A stretch of 6,421 nt of DNA from assembly GCA_021795795.1 (NCBI GenBank), contig JAJYPA010000477.1, positions 1-6,421 on the forward strand, given 5' to 3'. Positions 1-5,710 of this stretch are shown piece by piece; the stretch's first letter is position 1; every line of letters starts with the position of its first letter. Source of the stretch: Pseudomonadota bacterium. GTDB taxonomy: Bacteria; Pseudomonadota; Gammaproteobacteria; Halothiobacillales; Halothiobacillaceae. Both the position numbers and the translations under genes were made by a program. Under the pieces are notes generated by a model, which saw only the letters and a list, made by a program, of their open reading frames with translations, did no database searches and had not been told where the DNA came from.

Positions 1-1
1 G

Positions 2-190
2 GTGAAGGTCGCCATGGATCGCGGCATTGCCCTGGAGCCGGGCAGTCCGATGGCCCAGGACATCTACGAACGGGCGATGAAGGAGCGCGGGAACCAGCTT
101 GGCCCGTCGAAGGGCTGCACCCTGCCAGGGGCCGCCCCGTATCGGGCGCCGGAGAAGAAGCGGGAAGTGGGCAAAGGCATTGGCCTCTGA
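2..190 (+). CDS. C-terminal end of an unrecognised protein (5' end outside window)
   Basis: An open frame enters from the left edge and ends at a TGA at 188-190. The 62 visible residues begin with an amphipathic, probably helical stretch (about residues 5-30, with MAQDIYERAMKERG) and finish with a basic, glycine- and proline-rich tail ending KGIGL. There is no visible membrane segment or catalytic motif. I do not recognise the family. By position, upstream of the membrane protein and relaxase, it is probably another transfer or maintenance gene of the element; a coupling protein tail is possible but unsupported. The GTG at 2 could be a start, but no upstream sequence is visible to judge a ribosome site, so a truncated longer gene is more likely. 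Its last third contains a weak version of the repeat found twice in the next gene. Confidence 0.55.
   Translation: MKVAMDRGIALEPGSPMAQDIYERAMKERGNQLGPSKGCTLPGAAPYRAPEKKREVGKGIGL
113..139 (+). repeat. Weak copy A of the CCCT-N3-AGGG repeat
   Basis: This stretch carries a GGG block, then CCCT-GCC-AGGG, then a CCCC block, the same order as copies B and C in the next gene. It encodes GCTLPGAAP, similar to GSNPLQGANP of copy B but one residue shorter. Similarity is imperfect and could be partly chance in G+C-rich coding sequence. Confidence 0.35.
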
Positions 191-195
191 GTCCG

Positions 196-224
196 GCTAT
201 CCCTCTGTGCGCTGATCTATACCC
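196..224 (+). promoter_or_regulatory. Promoter-like element, copy 1 (membrane protein-relaxase operon)
   Basis: GCTATC (196-201), 12 bases, then GATCTATACCC (214-224), followed by exactly 30 bases to the ATG at 255. The same two blocks with the same 12-base gap and the same 30-base distance occur before the ATG at 5258. TATACC (218-223) is a plausible -10 box, while the -35 region is far from consensus, which would suit an activated promoter. Transcription would start near 230 and leave a leader of roughly 25 bases with AGGG at 244-247. The conserved spacing is seen directly; the promoter role is inferred. Confidence 0.55.
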
Positions 225-254
225 TGTTGATGTTCTTGATGACAGGGTGTGGCC

Positions 255-1106
255 ATGGATGAACTGGACGAAATCGCACAACTGGAGGCAGCAGGCCAAA
301 AGCTGATGGCAGAACCTGCCCCTCCGCTGCGCAAGCGGGGAGCGGCAGCGTCGCATCGGTCACCTGTGGCGGGGAGCAACCCCTTGCAGGGCGCTAACCC
401 CAAGCAGGCAGAGCGGCAGCCGATTACGGAGGGCGACTCCGCCCATGTCGAAAGCCTGCTCGCGGAGATCCGTGATCGCCTGGATCTCCTGTTGCAGGCG
501 AATGACCCGTCGCAGGGGAGCCTTCCTGAAAACCCGCCGCCCCCCGAAGCGCCGGCGCCGGACCTTACAGCCACTGTCGCCGAAGAGTCCGATGAACTTC
601 GAGAAGTATTCCCGCATGAGGAAGCAGATACCGGACAGGGGGCCAGTCCCTTGCAGGATGCAAACCCGCCGACAGCATCCCCGGCCGCAGTGCAGGAAGT
701 GACCCCAGCCAACATCACGGTCTCTGATTCAGACATGACACGGTTGCTGTCCAGCATCGAGGCCCGGGTGACCCGCCATGCGCTGACCCATCATTCCTCT
801 GTCGTCGTCCTGCTGGGCTGGGCGATGGCGCTTCTGGCAGCGGGTCTGGGCATGGGATATGGCTATATCGTCGCGTCTGGTCGGTATCCATTCTGGGAGC
901 CGACCACCCATAGCGGCGTCCTGCCCAGGATTTCCGCCGCGGTTCTTGGTGCCCCGGTTGGGGTGGTCCTGCTTCCCCTGGCTGGGGCAATCCTCTGGGA
1001 GGCGAGCAAGGAAACCAGCAGTGAGAAGCATCAAGCGATATTGAGACTGGCGGCTATCGGGGTATTTATCGCGGGCATCCTGCTCCCGCTCACAACCATG
1101 CTATGA
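255..1106 (+). CDS. Predicted three-helix membrane protein upstream of the relaxase
   Basis: 283 residues from ATG 255. A GTG at 249 is in frame, but the only Shine-Dalgarno-like sequence, AGGG at 244-247, is well placed for 255 (7 bases) and too close for 249. Residues 1-180 look cytoplasmic: an acidic start, a helical segment at about 62-82 (SAHVESLLAEIRDRLDLLL), a proline-rich stretch at 92-103, and the near-repeated decapeptides GSNPLQGANP (40-49) and GASPLQDANP (129-138). Three hydrophobic segments follow at about 182-206, 226-249 and 263-281. The stop overlaps the relaxase ATG as ATGA, so the two are very likely translated together. A membrane protein made with a relaxase could link it to the coupling protein or channel, as the membrane-anchored MobB of IncQ plasmids does; that role is inference by analogy and I recognise no specific family. 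Confidence 0.8.
   Translation: MDELDEIAQLEAAGQKLMAEPAPPLRKRGAAASHRSPVAGSNPLQGANPKQAERQPITEGDSAHVESLLAEIRDRLDLLLQANDPSQGSLPENPPPPEAPAPDLTATVAEESDELREVFPHEEADTGQGASPLQDANPPTASPAAVQEVTPANITVSDSDMTRLLSSIEARVTRHALTHHSSVVVLLGWAMALLAAGLGMGYGYIVASGRYPFWEPTTHSGVLPRISAAVLGAPVGVVLLPLAGAILWEASKETSSEKHQAILRLAAIGVFIAGILLPLTTML
372..401 (+). repeat. Intragenic repeat copy B
   Basis: Thirty bases encoding GSNPLQGANP. The core CCCT-TGC-AGGG (382-392) is a small palindrome flanked by GGGG on the left and CCCC on the right, so the DNA is doubly self-complementary, REP-like. It matches copy C at about three quarters of positions, in the same reading frame. Confidence 0.6.
639..668 (+). repeat. Intragenic repeat copy C
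   Basis: Thirty bases encoding GASPLQDANP, aligned codon for codon with copy B. The shared central run is CCCTTGCAGG, and the outer GGG and CCC blocks are kept. It lies in the same low-complexity, poorly structured part of the membrane protein, where an in-frame insertion would be tolerated. Confidence 0.6.
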
Positions 1107-2620
1107 AACCCAGAACACCACCGAGCCAAACCCGCTCTGGACGGTTTCTGTCCTCTACCGAAACGCTGGATGATCCACTGTCTCCCGACCGATCTCCGCA
1201 GGGGCATAACCGTCCGGTCGCGTCTCGCGTCAACAACAAGGTGCATCGAGCAAGAGGGAAACAGGGATCTGGGGCTGCACGCTCCCTGATCAAGAGCCTG
1301 CTTCCTCATGTCGGGAGCAATTTCTACAAGGCCCCGTCGTCCCGAGGACCAGCATTGCAGCAGGCCGGGCGTCGCTGCACGGTAAAGGTGTCCTACGTGC
1401 GCAGCAAGGGGCCTGATCAGTGGCAAGCCCATGGCAAGTACCTGAGTCGTGAAGGGGCGCAGCAGGACGGCGAGAAAGGCCAGGGCTTTGACCGGGATTC
1501 TGAGAGCGTCAACCTGTCGTCGCGTTTATCTTCCTGGCAGGAAGAGAACGATCCGCACCTGTTCAAGGTCATTCTGGCACCCGAAGACCCACTCCGGCCA
1601 GAGGCGTTGCGGGATCTGACGCGCCGATTCAATGCGCGCATCCAGCGACAGATCGGGCGGGATTATGAGTGGGCCGCTATCGACCACCATAACACCAGCC
1701 ATCCCCATGTGCATTTGCTGATTCGAGGCAAGGGCAAGCTCGAACTGGAGCCGGATCTGATTCGTCGGGGAATGCGTGCCGCCGCGCAGGAGATTCTCAC
1801 GGAAAACCTGGGCTACCGCAGCGAACGGGAAATCCAGGCGGCGCGGGAGCGGGAGCTGGATCAACGGCGCTTCACCAGTCTCGATCGGGGGATTCTCGAC
1901 AAGGCGACACCCGCGCCGCAAGGCTATTCACTGGTCGATGAATCGCCTACCCACTTATTGGATGACAAAGAGCGCGAAAACCGCCGACTCCGGCTCGCCC
2001 GCCTGGAAAAGCTCGTAGAAATTGGTGTGGCCGACAAGATCGGGCCGAATCTCTGGCGACTGGAGCCGGGTTGGGACAAGGCCCTCAAGGAACTCCAGGT
2101 ATTGCAGACCCGAACGAAGATGCTGGCCGAAGCGCGGGCCTTGATGACCGAGCCGCGCTGCCCGCCCCAGGTCACCCGTCTGAAGCCTGGAGACCGCCTG
2201 GTGGGACGTGTGCTGGGCACGGGGCTGGATGAGCAATTTGACCGAAGCTATCTGCTCATCGAGGGCGTCGATAACCGGGCGCACATCGTCTATCAGACGG
2301 GAGCGATAGAGAAAGCCCGTGGACGGCAGGATCTCGGGCTTCGGCATCTCGTCGCCCTCACCGGCCTCGACCGTGGCGTTACCGTCAAGGACTACGGTAT
2401 AGAGATTCCCGACCAAGGCTGGAAACGGACGGAGATTCCCGAAGTGGCACTGGATGACCAACTGGCGCATGAACGACGGTATCCGCCCAAGGAAATGATG
2501 GACCCGACTAGCGGCTTTGCGGCGCAGTGGCACAGACGGCTCCTGGAGCGGCGTAAGCAAAAAGAGAAAGAGCGAGCCCGGGAACAGAGAAATCCTCAAC
2601 GGGGATCGGAGATCGAATAG
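1103..2620 (+). CDS. VirD2-like conjugative relaxase with DUF3363-type C-terminus
   Basis: 505 residues. A relaxase nicks one strand at the transfer origin through a tyrosine, stays bound to the 5' end, and is led to the secretion channel. After a basic, flexible N-terminus (about 1-90) come motif I, AHGKYLSREG with candidate catalytic Tyr113; a region typical of this family at 151-163 (PHLFKVILAPEDP); and the metal-binding HUH motif at 193-208, IDHHNTSHPHVHLLIR, with His200, His202 and His204. Residues from about 255 on fit the DUF3363 region of RlxS-type relaxases of Tn4371-like elements, including a winged-helix-like stretch near LEKLVEIGVADKIGPNLWRL. The tail is strongly charged. At 505 residues it is somewhat shorter than I expect for the family, though nothing looks broken. 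The ATG overlaps the previous stop and has no clear ribosome site of its own, so translation is probably coupled. The oriT is not identified here. Confidence 0.92.
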   Translation: MKPRTPPSQTRSGRFLSSTETLDDPLSPDRSPQGHNRPVASRVNNKVHRARGKQGSGAARSLIKSLLPHVGSNFYKAPSSRGPALQQAGRRCTVKVSYVRSKGPDQWQAHGKYLSREGAQQDGEKGQGFDRDSESVNLSSRLSSWQEENDPHLFKVILAPEDPLRPEALRDLTRRFNARIQRQIGRDYEWAAIDHHNTSHPHVHLLIRGKGKLELEPDLIRRGMRAAAQEILTENLGYRSEREIQAARERELDQRRFTSLDRGILDKATPAPQGYSLVDESPTHLLDDKERENRRLRLARLEKLVEIGVADKIGPNLWRLEPGWDKALKELQVLQTRTKMLAEARALMTEPRCPPQVTRLKPGDRLVGRVLGTGLDEQFDRSYLLIEGVDNRAHIVYQTGAIEKARGRQDLGLRHLVALTGLDRGVTVKDYGIEIPDQGWKRTEIPEVALDDQLAHERRYPPKEMMDPTSGFAAQWHRRLLERRKQKEKERAREQRNPQRGSEIE

Positions 2621-2773
2621 CGCTTCGGGTTCGGTTCACCGAGATCCTCAATGTCCACGCAGTGCCATCCCTTATGCGGCACACTAGGCATTGACCACTT
2701 GCCTCTTCTATGGGCGACAAACTGCTCTTCGCTAAGCATCGAATATCCCTTTTATACCCCGAGGCAAGTCAGG
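2621..2773. other. Convergent intergenic region between relaxase and minus-strand cassette
   Basis: The relaxase (plus) and the zinc-finger gene (minus) end facing each other across 153 bases. I see no convincing rho-independent terminator for either strand. The hairpin TCGG-TTCA-CCGA at 2631-2642 and the GTGCC/GGCAC pair (2662-2666 with 2678-2682) are short and lack a T run. The region does hold a long-loop inverted repeat (2693-2775) and a degenerate copy of the transfer promoter-like element (2731-2760). No coding sequence is supported. Confidence 0.6.
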
Positions 2774-2775
2774 TC
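2693..2775. repeat. Inverted repeat with 55-base loop overlapping the zinc-finger gene stop
   Basis: GACCACTTGCCTC at 2693-2705 pairs with GAGGCAAGT (2761-2769) and GGTC (2772-2775): nine contiguous complementary bases plus four more after a 2-base bulge. The right arm can alternatively pair with TTGCCCTC at 2780-2787 (one bulge). It could be an RNA structure at the end of the cassette transcript or an element boundary. No T run follows, so an ordinary intrinsic terminator is unlikely. Confidence 0.45.
2731..2760 (+). promoter_or_regulatory. Degenerate third copy of the promoter-like element
   Basis: GCTAAG at 2731-2736 and TATACCCC at 2753-2760 keep the 22-base offset between GCTA and TATACCC seen in the copies at 196 and 5199. 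The GATC part is missing and no start codon stands at the expected distance (2790). It may be what remains of the promoter of a gene that once followed the relaxase, or chance. Confidence 0.25.
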
Positions 2776-3007
2776 ATTCGTTGCCCTCTACAGACGGGTG
2801 CATTGCGCTAAGCGCCGTAAGCTTCGCGATATCGCGAGCGATGATCGTTTCCGCGCAAGCGCGGCAGTAGTGGTCCCAGCTTCTTCCGTTTCGCACTTTT
2901 AGGCGGATGTCACCCATGGCAATGCGGTGTTTTCCATTGGCTTGGCAATTGTGGGACTTACCGGCCGTGTCAACGCTGACTTGAACGATAAGCGACTTAA
3001 TTGCCAT
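2774..3007 (-). CDS. Small putative zinc-finger protein
   Basis: 77 residues. The frame is open further upstream inside the helicase gene, but the ATG at 3007 has a good ribosome site, GAGGT at 3017-3013, five bases away, so this start is preferred. The gene overlaps the end of the helicase gene by 11 bases (2997-3007), pointing to one operon and coupled translation. Cys21 and His27, followed by KHRIAMGDIRLKV, then HYC-RA-C with Cys48 and Cys51, give four likely zinc ligands (His19 and His46 are alternatives). The layout, one ligand pair, a basic beta-rich middle and a CxxC at the start of a helix (ETIIARDIAKLTAL), resembles a treble-clef or PARP-like finger. I do not recognise a named family. 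The likely role is nucleic-acid or partner binding for the helicase, which is inference. The opposite-strand frame at 2651-2902 looks like a shadow. Confidence 0.72.
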   Translation of the reverse strand: MAIKSLIVQVSVDTAGKSHNCQANGKHRIAMGDIRLKVRNGRSWDHYCRACAETIIARDIAKLTALSAMHPSVEGNE

Positions 3008-4799
3008 TGAACACCTCGCGAACAGCACCGGAGACAATAGTGGCAAAGCTGGCATCGATTTGATCGAGTTCCGGGCGGGTGAACTCATGACGCTGCCCAC
3101 TTGTTTTGCCCACTGTCGCGTTCACGTGACTCTGAATCGCCGCCATCATGATGACTAGGTTGCTACGCCCAAGAAACTTCCGGTCAAGCTCATGACCCTC
3201 CGGATTGACTTTGCATTCGGAAAGGATGCGTGCAGCTTCTGTACGCACCCGCATGTTCACGCCGCTACGCAGAGCCTGACGCTGCGCCACCTTGGTCGTG
3301 GGGACAGGTTGCAGAGTCTGCTTGGCAGGATCGAAATCGCCTGCGATCAGACCGCGCTCCTGTAGGAGTCGGATTGCTTCAGCTTCGTCTTGCTCCAAGA
3401 GCTGAATTTCTTCCAATTGAACTTCGGACTGCGCCCGCACTTCCATTTCGTCGCCCGTGCGTGGTACGGGAATAACTTCGCGCTCACCATACGGATCTCC
3501 AGGATCAATGCCTTCGAGTGGCAGAAGTTGATCGAAGTAGGCTTGGTCCGCTTCGCTGTACTGCTGGAAGTCGCCCCATTGCCGCGCAATGTTGGCACCG
3601 GCATGAAATACGACAACACCTTGATTCAAGACGTGGCCTGGCGCGTTTTGCTGTATCACGCGCATGATGCGGCCGACGAATTGGACGAATGGCGAGAGGT
3701 TGCTGAAGATGCTGAACACGGCTGCGACCGCCAGTAGCGGATGATCAAAACCCTCACCCAGCTTGCGTACCTGCACGATGACATCAAGTTGGTGGGCTTC
3801 GAGTTGCTGCATAATTCGCTGATTGGCGCCGCCGTCCTCACGGGAATGCACATAGCCGGCGCGACGATTACGTGCGGTGTACGCCTCGACGATCTGTCTA
3901 CAGTGCTCAAAATTTAGGGCGGACGCAATAATCTTTAGTCGGCACTCGCCAGTCTCTGCGCGCAGCCGATCAAGCTCACGGATCGACGCGTCGACGATCG
4001 TGTTCAGCGTTTCGGTCGAGGTAACGATGCTGCGCCGGAAATCGGCATCGGTCTCGCCGAGTCGACGTACCTCGGCAAGGCTGACCTCGATTTCCTGTGT
4101 GTTGTCACGACGGACGTAACGCAAGGTGCGCGGGTTAAGTTGCACCGCTTTCAGCCGCTTTACATAGCCTTCCTGAATTGCTCGGAAGACGGGGTAGGAG
4201 TAGAGAACTCGCCCTGCCATGACTTGTCCGTCCGCCCGCATGGGGGTGGCACTAAAGTTGACGATCCGCGCATTGGGAAAGTGCGTCTTCAGTGTCTCCC
4301 AACTTTCCGCTACGCTGTGGTGGCCTTCATCAAATAGGATCAAATCGAAGTAATCAGGGGGAAGAGTCTGCAACCAACGATTGGCCTCGCCCTGCAACTG
4401 CTGAATGTTTGTTATGACGACCTGTGCTTCGTCCAAATCGGCGCGGTTCGCCGTAATGCCGCGAATTTCAACAGGTTCAGGATATGGGGGAGCGGTTAGC
4501 ACCTGGCACTTCTGATAGAACATGCTCGAATTGCTGGGATTGAAATCTGCCGCAAGCTGACTGGAGATGGAAACGCCGGGAGCAACGACGAGCGTACGAT
4601 TTGAGCGAAAGGCGAACGGCGCCAGCGTGATGGTGCCCGACTTGCCGCAGCCGACCGGAAGAACGATACCCACTTCGCGCTCGGTTTCTTCTGGGTTGCT
4701 TGCATAGTTGACCAACGATTGGAAGGCCTCACGCTGGGGAGTGCGGATATGTCGATTTCCCCCGACGTTGGGCTGTCTATTTTGAAATGGGTTGGCCAT
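2997..4799 (-). CDS. Superfamily 2 DEAD/DEAH-box helicase (Res-subunit type)
   Basis: 600 residues; ATG at 4799 is preceded by AAGGA five bases upstream. All core SF2 motifs are visible: Q22 in RTPQREAF, Walker A PVGCGKSG with Lys53, motif Ia VVAPGVSI (71-78), motif II DEGHH (157-161), motif III SATP (183-186), motif V LGEGFDHP (347-354), and motif VI QFVGRIMR (373-380) with Arg377 and Arg380. An ATP-dependent motor on DNA or RNA is therefore well supported. The helicase core resembles the Res subunit of restriction enzymes, but I see no nuclease motif. Residues from about 440 on are an acidic helical linker (450-480) and a C-terminal domain (about 500-600) that I cannot assign. It sits in a minus-strand operon with an XRE gene before it and a zinc-finger gene after it, opposite to the transfer genes, with patches that are visibly richer in A+T. 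Cargo or anti-phage function is possible but unproven. Confidence 0.93.
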   Translation of the reverse strand: MANPFQNRQPNVGGNRHIRTPQREAFQSLVNYASNPEETEREVGIVLPVGCGKSGTITLAPFAFRSNRTLVVAPGVSISSQLAADFNPSNSSMFYQKCQVLTAPPYPEPVEIRGITANRADLDEAQVVITNIQQLQGEANRWLQTLPPDYFDLILFDEGHHSVAESWETLKTHFPNARIVNFSATPMRADGQVMAGRVLYSYPVFRAIQEGYVKRLKAVQLNPRTLRYVRRDNTQEIEVSLAEVRRLGETDADFRRSIVTSTETLNTIVDASIRELDRLRAETGECRLKIIASALNFEHCRQIVEAYTARNRRAGYVHSREDGGANQRIMQQLEAHQLDVIVQVRKLGEGFDHPLLAVAAVFSIFSNLSPFVQFVGRIMRVIQQNAPGHVLNQGVVVFHAGANIARQWGDFQQYSEADQAYFDQLLPLEGIDPGDPYGEREVIPVPRTGDEMEVRAQSEVQLEEIQLLEQDEAEAIRLLQERGLIAGDFDPAKQTLQPVPTTKVAQRQALRSGVNMRVRTEAARILSECKVNPEGHELDRKFLGRSNLVIMMAAIQSHVNATVGKTSGQRHEFTRPELDQIDASFATIVSGAVREVFNGN

Positions 4800-4828
4800 A
4801 TCTTTCCTTGTGTTATGTGTGATCCGCG

Positions 4829-4845
4829 CATTGCAGCCGGCAATG
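4829..4845. repeat. Perfect 6-base dyad between XRE gene and helicase
   Basis: CATTGC (4829-4834) and GCAATG (4840-4845) are exact inverted repeats around AGCCG. The dyad lies in the 80-base gap between the broken XRE gene and the helicase start, about 30 bases before the helicase ATG. It could be an operator half-site pair or an mRNA hairpin; no T run follows on the minus strand, so it is not a standard terminator. Confidence 0.4.
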
Positions 4846-4879
4846 GAGTATGGGCTAAGGAACTGCTGCAGCGCCGAGT

Positions 4880-5118
4880 TCAGTGCTTTTTGTCTTTCGG
4901 CGGATTAGGATCGTTGGAGATGAAGAATTTATAGTCGCAGCGGTAGTGATCAGCGATGATCAGGACCTCGTCGCCGGTCGGCCAGAGTGCGCCATTTTCG
5001 ATGCCCGACAGGCGCCCAGAATCGATCCCCGTGGCAGCCGTTTAGTCTTCAATGGATCGTCCATCTGTAGACGATAAGCCGAGAGCTTGAAGCCTAAGGC
5101 CTTAAGGTCAATTCGCAT
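4880..5118 (-). pseudogene. XRE-family helix-turn-helix regulator, frameshifted
   Basis: From ATG 5118 the frame reads MRIDLKALGFKLSAYRLQMD and on to Lys26 (codon 5043-5041), typical of XRE regulators. From there the family sequence continues one frame away: AATGIDSGRLSGIENG, then PTGDEVLIIADHYRCDYKFF, ending KDKKH at a TGA (4882-4880). The span of 239 bases is one short of 80 codons. Adding one base near 5040 gives a 79-residue protein in which the HTH spacing (L-x3-A-x2-TG-x5-L-x2-IE-x-G) is normal. As it stands, translation runs out of frame and stops after 52 residues. The N-terminus resembles the HTH part of XRE/ImmA-IrrE proteins, but there is no peptidase domain. The second frame has a TAA just before the junction and no start codon. 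A sequencing error, a true mutation, or a rare frameshift remain possible; no classic slippery heptamer is seen. The intact protein probably repressed its own operon. Confidence 0.75.
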
Positions 5119-5131
5119 AATATGACATTAT
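5117..5131. promoter_or_regulatory. Candidate operator over the cassette -10 box and start codon
   Basis: ATAAT (5117-5121) and ATTAT (5127-5131) are inverted around ATGAC. The palindrome overlaps both the -10 box and the ATG of the XRE gene, a usual place for an autoregulating XRE protein to bind. The arms are short and A+T-rich, partly because one contains the -10 box itself, so this is suggestive only. Confidence 0.4.
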
Positions 5132-5155
5132 AGATTGCAAGGGCGCCTGGGACAA
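5127..5155 (-). promoter_or_regulatory. Strong sigma70-type promoter of the XRE-helicase-zinc-finger operon
   Basis: On the minus strand, TTGTCC (5155-5150) is followed by exactly 17 bases and a perfect TATAAT (5132-5127). The start of transcription would fall about seven bases further, near 5120, while the XRE ATG begins at 5118. The mRNA would thus have almost no leader and the first gene would be translated from a leaderless or near-leaderless transcript. No Shine-Dalgarno sequence is needed or visible within such a transcript. Confidence 0.7.
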
Positions 5156-5198
5156 CAGGACAGGGTATCCGTCCGCCAATCTGCCGCACCCTGGGGCA

Positions 5199-5227
5199 GC
5201 TATCGTCTCCGCGCCCGATCTATACCC
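5199..5227 (+). promoter_or_regulatory. Promoter-like element, copy 2 (ribbon-helix-helix-trbB operon)
   Basis: GCTATC (5199-5204), 12 bases, GATCTATACCC (5217-5227), then 30 bases to ATG 5258: the same blocks and distances as at 196-255. AGGGA at 5246-5250 serves as ribosome site. Position and TATACC suggest a -10 box with a weak -35 region. A common regulator for the relaxase and trb operons is inferred. Confidence 0.55.
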
Positions 5228-5257
5228 CAATGGAATAATAGCGATAGGGATAGATTC

Positions 5258-5710
5258 ATGGCACTGCCAATCACTGTAAAAATCAAACTCACAGGCAGCT
5301 ACGCAGACAAGGTGCGGGTGGCGAGCGCATCTCGGCGCATGTCTTTGGCAGCACTGACCGCCGAGTATGCCATGCGCGGGCTCGACGCGGAGGCGGAAGA
5401 TGGCAGCGAACTGGCCGGCTTTGAGCGTCGGATTGCGGCAACCATATTGGCGTCCAGAAGTGACCTTGAAGCCGTACAGGCCGAGCTCGACACTGTGGCC
5501 GCGATGCTCGACACCTTCGTCAAGCTCATGCTGGTTCACCTGCCGGAACCGGGCACGGAGAAGGAAGCGACCCAAGCGTCAGCGCTGGCTCGGTATGAGC
5601 GATTCATCCAGCAGGTCGGCATGGCCTTTGAAGGCGACCGACCCCAGGCCCTCAAAAAAATCGGCGAGCTGATTCAAAAACGGATTGAGACAGCGGAGAA
5701 AAATCAGTGA
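5258..5710 (+). CDS. CopG-like ribbon-helix-helix protein preceding trbB
   Basis: 150 residues from ATG 5258, chosen because AGGGA ends seven bases upstream. The frame stays open back to 5135, but that extension covers a promoter-like element and looks non-coding. Residues 4-13 (PITVKIKLTG) fit the DNA-contacting beta strand, 15-27 the first helix and 29-42 (SLAALTAEYAMRGL) the second helix of a ribbon-helix-helix domain. About 53-95 form a long helix with coiled-coil character (FERRIAATILASRSDLEAVQAELDTVAAML), and 108-148 is helical. A CopG-like protein directly before trbB is the usual arrangement in Tn4371-type elements, where it is thought to regulate transfer or assist DNA processing. 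The stop overlaps the trbB start as GTGA. It could bind the repeated element found upstream of itself and of the relaxase operon; that is a hypothesis. Confidence 0.82.
   Translation: MALPITVKIKLTGSYADKVRVASASRRMSLAALTAEYAMRGLDAEAEDGSELAGFERRIAATILASRSDLEAVQAELDTVAAMLDTFVKLMLVHLPEPGTEKEATQASALARYERFIQQVGMAFEGDRPQALKKIGELIQKRIETAEKNQ

Noticed and set aside
196..206. Possible nic site resembling the IncP TATCCTG sequence
   Set aside because: Only TATCC matches and there are no flanking inverted repeats; the stretch is better explained as part of the duplicated promoter-like element.
197..757. 186-codon minus-strand open frame
   Set aside because: Antisense to the membrane protein, low-complexity serine/alanine/glycine composition, typical shadow frame in G+C-rich DNA.
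1955..2599. 214-codon minus-strand open frame
   Set aside because: Lies entirely opposite the relaxase, which has clear family similarity in the plus frame; no recognisable motifs.
2824..2837. Perfect 14-base palindrome TCGCGATATCGCGA
   Set aside because: Inside the zinc-finger coding sequence and explained by codons for ARDIA; no second copy seen, so probably chance.
2651..2902. 83-codon plus-strand frame after the relaxase
   Set aside because: Much of it is antisense to the zinc-finger gene, which has metal-ligand motifs and a ribosome site; composition is shadow-like.
5135..5257. 41-residue N-terminal extension of the ribbon-helix-helix protein
   Set aside because: It covers the repeated promoter-like element and lies before a well-placed ribosome site for ATG 5258.
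2621..5257. Insertion sequence or transposon ends around the cassette
   Set aside because: No transposase or integrase gene and no matching terminal repeats or target duplication found by eye at the two junctions.
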